A stretch of 11,016 nucleotides of DNA from an uncultured Opitutia bacterium. GTDB lineage: Bacteria; Verrucomicrobiota; Verrucomicrobiia; Opitutales; UBA953. Position numbers and translations under genes: made by a program. Below the pieces are notes generated by a model. The model was not told where the DNA came from. It saw only the letters and a list, made by a program, of their open reading frames with translations, and did not search any database. Within the stretch, counting starts at the first letter, position 1; every line of letters starts with the position of its first letter. Below, one piece after another: positions 1-7,440 of this stretch. The stretch lies in NCBI GenBank assembly GCA_903853185.1, contig CAINSX010000283.1, positions 1-11,016 of the forward strand, written 5' to 3'.

Positions 1-1
1 C

Positions 2-547
2 GCTGGCTTCGGCTCCGGTGCGAAGGTCCATATCTCCGGCAAGCCCGGCGATGATTATGGCTTCGGCGACCTCGGCTTCGCGCTCACCTGGCCTGATGAA
101 GCTGAAGGCATCATCCTCGCGGCCTCTCAGGAACCTGACCGCAACTGGCGCGAACAAATCCGCGACCTCACCCCAGCGGCCAAACGCGGCGTCACGATTG
201 CCGTCTGCAATCCCGATCTCGAGATGCTCACGCCCAAAGGCGTCCGTCCCTCAGCCGGCGCCATCGCCCTTGAGCTTGAACGCAAAGGCGCCGTGCTCCG
301 CTATTTCGGCAAACCACACGTCGACATCTACCGCACCGCACTGGCCGCACTCGGCAATCCGCACCCGATGACGGTCCTAGCGATCGGCGATAGCCCTGAA
401 CATGACATTGCCGGGGCCGCCGGGGCCGGCCTCGACTGCGTATTGCTGCGCACTGGCATCCTCAGCGACACCGACGACGCTTCCCTGCAGGCTCGCCTGC
501 CCAAAGGGGCTCGCCGCGTCTTCAGTCTATCGGAACTCCGCTGGTAA
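2..547 (+). CDS. HAD-superfamily class IIA hydrolase, C-terminal part (5' end outside window)
   Basis: Open from the left edge and ending in TAA; 181 residues are visible. The sequence resembles the uncharacterised class-IIA HAD hydrolases of the TIGR01459 type, a group related to NagD-like sugar or nucleotide phosphatases. The visible motifs are a cap-domain stretch ending in CNPD (residues 69-72 of the visible part), GKP with the motif III lysine (103-105), and the acidic Mg-binding motif IV, GDSPEHDIAGA (129-139). The N-terminal DxD nucleophile motif would lie upstream of the window, so catalytic competence cannot be judged. The substrate is unknown; a small phosphorylated metabolite in the cytoplasm is the family expectation. 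It converges on trhO with only 3 nt between the stop codons, and I see no hairpin terminator there. Family assignment is fairly sure; the specific function is not known. Confidence 0.85.
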   Translation, partial: AGFGSGAKVHISGKPGDDYGFGDLGFALTWPDEAEGIILAASQEPDRNWREQIRDLTPAAKRGVTIAVCNPDLEMLTPKGVRPSAGAIALELERKGAVLRYFGKPHVDIYRTALAALGNPHPMTVLAIGDSPEHDIAGAAGAGLDCVLLRTGILSDTDDASLQARLPKGARRVFSLSELRW

Positions 548-550
548 GCC

Positions 551-1411
551 TCAGGCGCCGCTCTGAGCGGTATTACCCCGGCCCTTGGGCTTGCCGTCGA
601 CGCAATGCAGGCAGGTCTGCTCGTAGACGTAGTCGGGACGCTTCTGATCGTCGACAGTCAGCGGCATCTGGCAATTGAAGCAGATGACTGAACCGGTCTC
701 CCGAAGGTCAGGCCCTACGCCCACGCGTTCATCGAAGACGAAGCACTCGCCGTCGTAATGCGCTCCGCCGACCTCTTCGAAATACTTCAGGATACCACCG
801 TCGAGCTGCAGCACGTTGGTGTAGCCTTGCATAGCCATGAACGGACCCGCCTTCTCGCAGCGAATGCCGCCCGTGCAGAACATCACGACCGGCTGCGTCT
901 TGAGTTCCGCCGGAAGCTTTTCTACCGCCGCAGGAAAATCCCGAAAATTCCAGATCTGCGGGACAATCGCCCCCTTGAACGTCCCCATGCGGATCTCGTA
1001 GTCGTTACGCGTATCGAGCAGCGTCACCGGACGGCCTTCGTCCAGCCACTGCTTGAGCTGTGTCGCCGAGATCTTGGCCGACGGACGACGGGCGGGGTCG
1101 ACGCCTTCGACGCCGAAAGCGATGATCTCCTTCTTGATCTTCACGAGCATGCGCTTGAACGGCTGCTCCGAACTCGGGCTTTCCTTGGGTGCGATACCGG
1201 CAAGCCCAGGCACGGCGCGGATAATTTCCAGGATGGCCGCCAACTGCGCCCTGGTGCCAGCCAGGAAAAAGTTGATGCCTTCAGGTGCGAGGAGGATGGT
1301 ACCCTTCAGCTCATTGGCCTTCGCGGCCTCCTGCAGGCTAGCCCGCAGCTCCTCCAGCCCTTCCAACGGAGCGAACTTATAGCAGGAGAGATTGATGACC
1401 TCGGCGGACAT
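551..1411 (-). CDS. trhO: tRNA uridine(34) hydroxylase, rhodanese family
   Basis: 286 residues. It matches the YceA/TrhO family, which uses O2 to hydroxylate U34 in the wobble position of certain tRNAs, giving ho5U, the precursor of cmo5U/mo5U. An N-terminal ferredoxin-like domain (about 1-100, with LAPEGIN at 41-47) precedes a rhodanese domain (about 115-220). That domain holds DTRNDYE (133-139) and the active-site loop CTGGIRCEKA, with catalytic C179 and the second conserved C185. FVFDERVGVG (224-233) is typical of the family. The C-terminal part keeps two CxxC pairs, C244/C247 and C267/C270, which could bind metal. This tail is much shorter and less Cys-rich than in E. coli YceA (about 350 residues). 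The ATG at 1411-1409 gives a family-like N-terminus. It is divergent from trmO, another anticodon-loop modifier. Confidence 0.93.
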   Translation of the reverse strand: MSAEVINLSCYKFAPLEGLEELRASLQEAAKANELKGTILLAPEGINFFLAGTRAQLAAILEIIRAVPGLAGIAPKESPSSEQPFKRMLVKIKKEIIAFGVEGVDPARRPSAKISATQLKQWLDEGRPVTLLDTRNDYEIRMGTFKGAIVPQIWNFRDFPAAVEKLPAELKTQPVVMFCTGGIRCEKAGPFMAMQGYTNVLQLDGGILKYFEEVGGAHYDGECFVFDERVGVGPDLRETGSVICFNCQMPLTVDDQKRPDYVYEQTCLHCVDGKPKGRGNTAQSGA

Positions 1412-1487
1412 TGCGGAGAAGGACGGCTAACGAGGCTAAGAAGGTAAGACAATGAATCTTTGCTTTTTGCCCTGCGCGGCCTAGGCC
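1412..1487. promoter_or_regulatory. Divergent intergenic region between trhO and trmO
   Basis: These 76 nt must contain the promoters for trhO (leftward) and trmO (rightward), unless transcription enters from further away. I could not identify a convincing -35/-10 pair in either direction; the best leftward -35 candidate, TTGTCT on the minus strand, has no good -10 partner. A 10-bp perfect palindrome, GGCCTAGGCC (1478-1487), sits directly against the TTG start of trmO and contains the stop of a small leader ORF. The regulatory role is inferred from position only. Confidence 0.4.
1452..1484 (+). CDS. Possible 10-codon leader ORF upstream of trmO
   Basis: ATG at 1452 opens a 10-residue reading frame, MNLCFLPCAA, ending in TAG at 1482-1484. 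It is in the same frame as trmO, and its stop lies 3 nt before the trmO TTG. A purine-rich AAGAAGG (1438-1444) sits 7 nt upstream of the ATG, a better ribosome-binding site than anything in front of the TTG at 1488. The peptide resembles no known leader. It may be a real upstream ORF acting through termination and reinitiation, or simply chance. An alternative is that the TAG is a sequencing error and trmO begins at this ATG. Confidence 0.3.
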   Translation: MNLCFLPCAA

Positions 1488-2306
1488 TTGGTCATCTTGG
1501 ATTCGGGACTCACCATCACGCCCATCGGCTTCATCCGCTCCGGCAAGCCGTTGAAATTCGACGCCCGGTATCAGCCCGACGAGAAGCAGGCCGAGACGAA
1601 CGTGCTCGAGATGCTCCCGGGCGACAAATACCAGAAGGCGCTCAAGGACCTCGAAGGCTTCGATCGCATCTGGCTGATCTGGTGGTTCCATCGCAACACC
1701 GACTGGCGCCCTGAAGTCCTCCCGCCGCGCGGCCCTTCGAAGAGGCGCGGCGTCTTCGCCACCCGCTCCCCGCATCGCCCCAATCCGATCGGCATCACGC
1801 CGGTGCAACTGATCGAGATCAAGAAAGGGAAACTGATCCTCGGCCCGTGCGACCTCGTCGACGGCACGCCGATCTTCGACATCAAGCCTTACATCCCGTC
1901 TTACGATTCCTTCCCCGACGCCAAAGCGGGCTGGATCGACGAAGTAGACGCCGCCCTCGATGCCCCGCCAGCGTTCACCGTGACCTTCTCCCCCCAGGCC
2001 GCTGAACACATGGCCTGGCTGAAGCAGGATTGGTCGGTAGACTTCGAGGCGCGTATGCTCGAGATACTCAGCCGCGACCCGAGCCCGCATCGGACCCGGC
2101 GGATCCGCAGCCGTCATGGCGACCTTTTTGACATCGGTTGCGGGGCCTGGTTTGCGGTCTTCGAGGTCAAGGATTCGACCGTTCACGTCCTCCACCTCAA
2201 GCCCGCCTTCCCGCTTAAGTTCCTGACCGACCCGGCCCGTCCGGTGATTCCAGACAAGGACGCGCAACTCGCCTTCCGGGCCCGCTGGCCGCAGTTCGCG
2301 GACTGA
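1488..2306 (+). CDS. trmO: tRNA (N6-threonylcarbamoyladenosine(37)-N6)-methyltransferase TrmO
   Basis: 272 residues from TTG 1488. It belongs to the TsaA/YaeB (TrmO) family, which uses S-adenosylmethionine to methylate t6A37 to m6t6A37 in tRNA-Thr. The beta-barrel SAM-binding domain shows PIGFIRS (12-18), FATRSPHRPNPIG (90-102) and DLVDGTPIFDIKPY (122-135), all close to the E. coli sequence. The C-terminal part keeps LSRDPSPHR, corresponding to the DPRP-type motif of the two-domain form, so this is the full-length type. The reading frame opens only after an in-frame TAG at 1482. The start must therefore be TTG 1488 or TTG 1497, or much later; TTG 1497 puts the conserved IGxIRS at the same distance from the N-terminus as in E. 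coli. No Shine-Dalgarno precedes either TTG. Confidence 0.92.
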   Translation: MVILDSGLTITPIGFIRSGKPLKFDARYQPDEKQAETNVLEMLPGDKYQKALKDLEGFDRIWLIWWFHRNTDWRPEVLPPRGPSKRRGVFATRSPHRPNPIGITPVQLIEIKKGKLILGPCDLVDGTPIFDIKPYIPSYDSFPDAKAGWIDEVDAALDAPPAFTVTFSPQAAEHMAWLKQDWSVDFEARMLEILSRDPSPHRTRRIRSRHGDLFDIGCGAWFAVFEVKDSTVHVLHLKPAFPLKFLTDPARPVIPDKDAQLAFRARWPQFAD

Positions 2307-2422
2307 TTTCAGGCCGTCGCTTTAATTGAGCGATTTTAAAGGGCTTCCGATGGCAACAACTTCGTCCCCCTGAGGTCGAAAGTCGCCTCGCCAACCTCCT
2401 AAAACCCTTTTCCAATCCCGTC
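2307..2422. other. Intergenic region between trmO and the cytochrome c gene
   Basis: 116 nt. The only AT-rich patch (2320-2341) contains a weak 6-bp inverted repeat, CTTTAA (2320-2325) and TTAAAG (2336-2341), with a 10-nt loop. It could be part of a promoter for the downstream gene or a weak hairpin after trmO, but no convincing -35/-10 pair or U-tract terminator is present. No Shine-Dalgarno precedes the ATG at 2423. Confidence 0.35.
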
Positions 2423-5400
2423 ATGCCCCGCTTCCCCACCCTGTTGGCACTCTGTGCCCTCATCGCCTTCCAGCCGGCCGCCCGCGCCGCCGGCGATAGC
2501 CGTAAGCTCACGCTCGAGGATGGCGACCGCGTCCTCCTCATCGGCGACGTGCTCATCGAGCGCGAGAGCAACTACGGTCTCCTTGAGACCAAGATGCGCC
2601 AGGAGTTCCCCGGCAAGAAATTCGCCGTGCGCAACCTCGGCTATTCCGGCGATACGCCCCTCGGCGCTTCGCGTGCCAGCTTCGATCCGGTCGCTAAAGG
2701 CGTCGAACAGCTTGAGGAGCAGCTCGCCGTCGTGAAGCCCACCGTGGCGATCATCGGCTACGGTATGGCCGCTTCGCTCGAGGAGCTGACTTATCGCAAG
2801 AACGACCCGGCCCTCAATCCGGATCCGGCCCGCTACGGCACCGAGCACACGCCCGCCCGCTTGAAGCGTGATGTCGCCCAGTTGATGGACCTCATCACGA
2901 AGCACAGCCCCGGCGGCAAGGTACGCTTCGTCATCCTCGGACCGATCGCCCACGAAGACCTTCGCGGCTCCCGCCCAGGCTTGCCCGACCCTTCGGAACA
3001 CAACCAGATGCTCGCGGCCTATGGACGCAGCCTGGCGGAACTCGCCATGGAAAAGAACGTGCCGTTCATCCAAGCGGAATGGAAACCGCACGGCATCGCC
3101 CTCGACCTCGGCACCGACAACGGCATCCACCTCACCGAACGCGGCTACCGCGCGCTCAGCGAAGGCGTCGCCGCCCAGCTGGGCTGGAGCGTGAACAAGG
3201 ATTCTTGGGACAAGCCCGCCGTCGCCGCCGAAGCCCTGCGTGCCTCGGTCCTCCGCAAGAACTCGCTCTTCTTCCACCGCAGCCGCCCGGCCAACTACAC
3301 CTACATCTTCGGCTTCCGTAAGCGCGAACAGGGCAATAACGCCGTCGAAATCCCGAAGTTCGACCCGCTGATCGACACGGCCGAAGCCGACGCCATCGCC
3401 GTCTCCGCCGGCCAGCCCAGCACCCTGCCACCCGAACCGAAGACCCCGACGAAGCTCGAAGTCCGTACCTCCCTGCCCGCCCCGGAGTTCAAGCTATCTG
3501 ACGGCCTGCGCATCTCGCTCTTCGCCGAGAACCCGCTGCTCGAGAAGCCGGTCCACATGAACTGGGACACCTCCGGACGCCTCTGGGTCGCGACCTCCAA
3601 CACCTACCCACAGGTGAACCCCGAAGACCTCGCCGCCCAGATGGCCGGCAACTCCGCGAAGTTTGGTCCGTCCACGGGCAATGATAAGATCATCCTTCTC
3701 GAAGACACCAACCATGACGGCGTCGCCGACATCTCCCGTATCGTCGCCGATCGTCTGCTGATTCCTTCCGGCGTCGCCCCGGACAACTTCGGCGGCGTCT
3801 ACGTCGGCGCCAGCACCGAGCTGTTGCACCTCACGAACCCGAACGCCGACGGCATCCTTTCCGACCGACGCATCGTGCTGAGCGGCTTCGGCACCGAAGA
3901 CACCCACCACATCGTCCATACGCTCCACTGGGGCATCGATGGCCGTCTCTACTTCCACCAGACGATCTACATCCACTCGCACCTCGAAACGCCTTGGGGC
4001 CTCGTGCGCGCGAACTCCGGCGTGGCTTTCGCCTACGACCCGAACACCGAACGCCTCGAAGTCCACTCCAAGGGCCTCGTCAACGCCTGGGGCCAGCAAG
4101 AAGACGCCGCCGGCCAGACGTTCCTCACCTCCGGCGCCGATGGCACGGGCGTGCATTGGGCTTTCCCGGGCGCGGCCTTCCCGCCTTCCGAGGGCGCCCG
4201 CCGCCTCGTCGGCAGCATCAGCCCTGGTTCTTACCCTAAGTTCAGCGGACTCGAGCTCATCAACAGCCCGCTCTTCGGCCCTGATTGGCAAGGCAACGCG
4301 ATCACGTGCGACTTCCGCGCCCATCGCATCGTCCGTTTCGGCTTCAACGACTTCAGCGTCTCCGATACCCCGAAGTCCGGCTACGTGACCAAGGAACTGC
4401 CTGACGTCGTCCGCACCAGCGACGTCTCCTTCCGCCCGATCACCCCGAAGATGGGCCCGGATGGCGCCCTCTACGTCGCCGACTGGACTAACCCCATCAT
4501 CAATCACGGTGAGGTCGACTTCCGCGACCCGCGTCGCGACAAACTCCACGGACGCATCTGGCGTATCCTGCCTGAGACCGCCAAGCCGCTCACCTGGCAG
4601 CCTGTCCTCGGCAAGCCGACCCAGGATCTCCTCGCTGGCCTCCTCTCTCCCAACCGTTGGGATTTCGAACAGTCCCGTCGCGAACTCGCCAAGCTGCCGG
4701 TCGCCGAACTGCAGGCCGCCCTTAAGGATTGGGCCAAAGATGACGTCACCCGTCGTCACGCCGCCTGGCTCCTCAGCGGACGCACCGCCGACACGACCCA
4801 CCTCGCCGAACTCCTGAAGAGTAAGGATCCCGTGAGCCTACAGGTCGGCCTCCGCGAACTCGGCAAATCCCTCGGCGCCCGCGGCGCGACGGACATCAGC
4901 CTGATCACGCCCTTCCTCTCCCACGCCAATCCGCGCGTGCAACTCGAAGCCCATCGCGCCCTCGCCCGCGTCCGCACCCCGGAAAGCGCCCGCGCCGTGC
5001 TCACGCACCTCCCGCAGAACGCCGAGGACACCTTCCTCGATTTCGCCGCATGGACGAGCATCAACGAACTCGCTCGTCCCTGGCTCGAAGACGTCGCCGC
5101 CCAGCCTTCCAAGGTCGAAGGCCAGGAGGCGTCGCTCGATGCGATAGTCAAGGCGATCGACCCCGGCATCGCCACGCCTTACGTGCAGCGCCTATTCGTC
5201 GGCCGCAAGATCGATGCCGCTGGCACCGGCCCGTGGATCGAGCTGATTGGCAAGGCCGGCACCGCCGACGAAGCGAGCCTCCTCTATCAGTCCCTCATCA
5301 ACGACGCCTCGCTGCAGCCTGCGACCCGCCAGCGCGTCGCCCGCGCCCTAGCTGAAGCCGGCACCCGTAACGTCCGACCGAACGGCGACCTCTCCGGTCT

Positions 5401-6742
5401 CGGCGGCCTGCTCAATTACCAGACCGAACCGAAGCTACTCGTCGAATGCGTCCGCCTCGCGGGCCAGTGGAAGCTGGTCCATTTCGTCCCGAAGCTCGGT
5501 GACTTTGCCGGCCGCGAAAAAGAAGTCGCGCTCCGTCAGGCCGCCATCACCGCGCTCCGTACCATCGGACAGCAGCCCTCGCTCGCCGCGCTCCGCAGCC
5601 TGACTGCCGAAGCCCGTCCGTCAGCGGTCCGTCGCGACGCCCTCCCCGCCCTCGCCGTCCATGCTCCAGGCGAAGCCTACAAGGCCATCCCCTCGGTGTT
5701 CGCCCAGATCAAGACGAAGCAGGAAGCCGCAGACGTGTGGACGAATCTCTTCCAGATCGGCGGATTCTCCCAGCGCCTCGCCAAGGATTTCCCGAAGGGC
5801 CTGAGCGCCGAGCACCTCGCCGCCGCTCTCCAGTCCGCCCGCTCGCTGGGCCGTGGCGGCGTTGCCTTGGTGAAGACGATCGAGCCTCTCACCGGCGCCA
5901 AGACCGGACCGCGCAATTTCGAAACTGAAATCGCCGGCATCATCAACATGATCAAGCTGGGCGCTGACCCCGCGGACGGCGAGATCCACTACCGCAAGGC
6001 CGGCTGCACGCTGTGCCACGCCATCGGCGGCGCCGGCGGCAAGCTCGGCCCCGACCTCAGCAGCATCGGCGCCAGCGCCCCGCTGGACTACATCATCGAG
6101 AGCGTGCTGAATCCCGCCGCGAAGGTGAAGGAAGGCTACCACGGCTTCTCGTTCAAGATGAAGGACGGCAGCCAGATGGTCGGCATCCCGGCGCGCGAGA
6201 ACGCGACCGAACTCTTCATCCGTCCCGGCCCCGGCGTCGAACTCGCCATCCTCAAGGCCAACATCGTGAGCCGCGACAATATCGGCAGCATCATGCCCGC
6301 CGGACTCTCCGACGGCATCCTGGGCGTCTCCAAGCGTAACTTCTACGCCTTCCTCGGCGAGATCGGTAAACCCGGTCCGTTCGATGCCAGCAAGGGCAAC
6401 GTCGCTCGCCTCTGGGTCTTCGATGACCAGCCGCCCGGAGCCCTCGCCAAGTCCGCCGCCGCCACCCCGGTCTACACGCTCGTCAACGGCCAGCTGACCA
6501 AGGAATTCAACCCTGGTCGCCTCTACGCCACGGCCCGCTTCACCGCCGCCGCGGCCACCAAGAAGCCGCTCGTCCTCACGGGCGTGAAGGCCGCTTGGCT
6601 CGACGGTAAGTCCATCGACCTCAAGGACGGCGCCTTCGCCGCCTCGATTCCCGCCGGCAACCATGCGTTGACGGTCGAGGTCGATGGCAACGCACCGTAC
6701 CTCAAGGCGCAGTGCGACGACGCCAGCTTCCTCGGAGACTGA
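2423..6742 (+). CDS. PVC-type exported multidomain protein: SGNH-like, dehydrogenase-type propeller, HEAT repeats, cytochrome c
   Basis: 1,439 residues. A Sec signal peptide (1-22/23, ending AARA-A) indicates export. Domain 1 (about 28-255) has an SGNH hydrolase fold signature but a damaged active site: GDV at 41-43 where GDS is expected, GYGMAAS (112-118) lacking the block III Asn, and NGIH (233-236) keeping only the His. A conserved linker, about 263-325, contains FGFRKREQG. Domain 2 (about 356-715) is a beta-propeller of the membrane-bound-dehydrogenase kind found in PVC bacteria (TIGR02604-like), with a calcium-type loop DTNHDGVAD (428-436). Residues about 730-1150 are helical HEAT-like repeats. 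Domain 4 is a class I cytochrome c: heme motif CTLCH (1195-1199), GGKLGPDLS just after it, and MPAGL supplying axial M1291 (TIGR02603-like). The last 110 residues are unassigned. Likely a periplasmic electron-transfer or redox protein; the substrate is unknown. Its stop overlaps the next start. Confidence 0.9.
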   Translation: MPRFPTLLALCALIAFQPAARAAGDSRKLTLEDGDRVLLIGDVLIERESNYGLLETKMRQEFPGKKFAVRNLGYSGDTPLGASRASFDPVAKGVEQLEEQLAVVKPTVAIIGYGMAASLEELTYRKNDPALNPDPARYGTEHTPARLKRDVAQLMDLITKHSPGGKVRFVILGPIAHEDLRGSRPGLPDPSEHNQMLAAYGRSLAELAMEKNVPFIQAEWKPHGIALDLGTDNGIHLTERGYRALSEGVAAQLGWSVNKDSWDKPAVAAEALRASVLRKNSLFFHRSRPANYTYIFGFRKREQGNNAVEIPKFDPLIDTAEADAIAVSAGQPSTLPPEPKTPTKLEVRTSLPAPEFKLSDGLRISLFAENPLLEKPVHMNWDTSGRLWVATSNTYPQVNPEDLAAQMAGNSAKFGPSTGNDKIILLEDTNHDGVADISRIVADRLLIPSGVAPDNFGGVYVGASTELLHLTNPNADGILSDRRIVLSGFGTEDTHHIVHTLHWGIDGRLYFHQTIYIHSHLETPWGLVRANSGVAFAYDPNTERLEVHSKGLVNAWGQQEDAAGQTFLTSGADGTGVHWAFPGAAFPPSEGARRLVGSISPGSYPKFSGLELINSPLFGPDWQGNAITCDFRAHRIVRFGFNDFSVSDTPKSGYVTKELPDVVRTSDVSFRPITPKMGPDGALYVADWTNPIINHGEVDFRDPRRDKLHGRIWRILPETAKPLTWQPVLGKPTQDLLAGLLSPNRWDFEQSRRELAKLPVAELQAALKDWAKDDVTRRHAAWLLSGRTADTTHLAELLKSKDPVSLQVGLRELGKSLGARGATDISLITPFLSHANPRVQLEAHRALARVRTPESARAVLTHLPQNAEDTFLDFAAWTSINELARPWLEDVAAQPSKVEGQEASLDAIVKAIDPGIATPYVQRLFVGRKIDAAGTGPWIELIGKAGTADEASLLYQSLINDASLQPATRQRVARALAEAGTRNVRPNGDLSGLGGLLNYQTEPKLLVECVRLAGQWKLVHFVPKLGDFAGREKEVALRQAAITALRTIGQQPSLAALRSLTAEARPSAVRRDALPALAVHAPGEAYKAIPSVFAQIKTKQEAADVWTNLFQIGGFSQRLAKDFPKGLSAEHLAAALQSARSLGRGGVALVKTIEPLTGAKTGPRNFETEIAGIINMIKLGADPADGEIHYRKAGCTLCHAIGGAGGKLGPDLSSIGASAPLDYIIESVLNPAAKVKEGYHGFSFKMKDGSQMVGIPARENATELFIRPGPGVELAILKANIVSRDNIGSIMPAGLSDGILGVSKRNFYAFLGEIGKPGPFDASKGNVARLWVFDDQPPGALAKSAAATPVYTLVNGQLTKEFNPGRLYATARFTAAAATKKPLVLTGVKAAWLDGKSIDLKDGAFAASIPAGNHALTVEVDGNAPYLKAQCDDASFLGD

Positions 6743-7440
6743 TGTCACGGATCGCGCTCATCCTGCTCGCGATTCTTTCGGCCGGCTGCCGCGAGACTTC
6801 CCTCGCCCCAGCCGTCAGCCCTGAAGCCCTGCGCCAAAAGGCGACCGCCTGCCGGGCCGAAGGCAAGCAAGCCGAAGCCGAGGCCCTGCTAGTTCAGGCT
6901 GTCGCATTGCAGCAGACGAAGTCCCGCGACGAACGTTCCGCCGCCGCCGACCTCCGCCGCGAACTCGCCGGACTACGGATGTCGGCCGATGACCTCGCCG
7001 GCGCTGAGAAGCTCTACCGCGAAGCGCTCGCTCTTCTCGAGGAATGGCCTCGAGGTTCTGACGCGGCCATCATCAACCTACGCACGCAGCTGGCCGGCCT
7101 CTGCTACCGTCAGTCACGACTCGACGAGGCGGCTGCCCTTTATCGCACGGTGCTGACGCTCGAAGTAGACTCCCTCGGCGAAGGCCACCCCGACCCTCTC
7201 GGCACGATGAGCATCCTGGGCGGACTGGAACTCAAGCGCGGCAAGCCTGCCGAGGCCGAGGCCCTTTTCCGCCGTCAGCTCAAAGGTGTCCAGAAACTCC
7301 ACGGGGCCGAGAAGCGCGAGACGACCACGGTCTTGGACAACCTGGCGGAGGCCATGGATAAGCAGGGTCAAGCCGCCGAAGCGACCCGCCTGCGGGAAGA
7401 AGCCAAGCGGATCCGCCATAAGCTCTGCGACGAATGCTAA
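6742..7440 (+). CDS. TPR-repeat lipoprotein
   Basis: 232 residues from the ATG at 6742, which overlaps the stop of the cytochrome gene (TGATG), with GGAG 4 nt upstream. The N-terminus is a lipoprotein signal: Met-Ser-Arg, a hydrophobic stretch and lipobox LSAGC with the acylated Cys at 16. An in-frame ATG at 6712 would put ten mostly Arg-rich residues in front and lie inside the upstream gene, so I prefer 6742. The mature part is alpha-helical with about four tetratricopeptide-type repeats: about 27-60, 70-108, 110-155 and about 190-230. Each shows the A-L-Y-R/A-E-A-L pattern, as in kinesin-light-chain-like TPRs. It is probably a membrane-anchored scaffold for protein interactions, and the stop/start overlap suggests a partner role for the cytochrome protein. 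No enzymatic motif is visible. Confidence 0.85.
   Translation: MSRIALILLAILSAGCRETSLAPAVSPEALRQKATACRAEGKQAEAEALLVQAVALQQTKSRDERSAAADLRRELAGLRMSADDLAGAEKLYREALALLEEWPRGSDAAIINLRTQLAGLCYRQSRLDEAAALYRTVLTLEVDSLGEGHPDPLGTMSILGGLELKRGKPAEAEALFRRQLKGVQKLHGAEKRETTTVLDNLAEAMDKQGQAAEATRLREEAKRIRHKLCDEC

Noticed and set aside
1377..2267. Antisense frame opposite trmO
   Set aside because: trmO has unambiguous family motifs over this stretch, and the antisense product is a compositional shadow.
2320..2341. Rho-independent terminator after trmO
   Set aside because: The stem is only 6 AT-rich base pairs with a 10-nt loop and no U-run after it.
3494..4801. Long antisense open frame (435 codons) opposite the cytochrome gene
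   Set aside because: It mirrors the strongly biased third codon positions of the plus-strand gene. The translation is low-complexity (Val/Gly/Glu/Arg-rich) with no domain, while the opposite strand encodes a clear multidomain protein.
6712..6741. Upstream ATG for the TPR lipoprotein
   Set aside because: It would add ten mostly basic residues, lie inside the preceding gene and bury the lipoprotein signal. The ATG at 6742 has GGAG upstream and gives a textbook lipobox.
5621..6748. Antisense open frame of 375 codons opposite the HEAT/cytochrome part
   Set aside because: Same shadow effect in high-GC DNA; no recognisable motif and no sensible start context.
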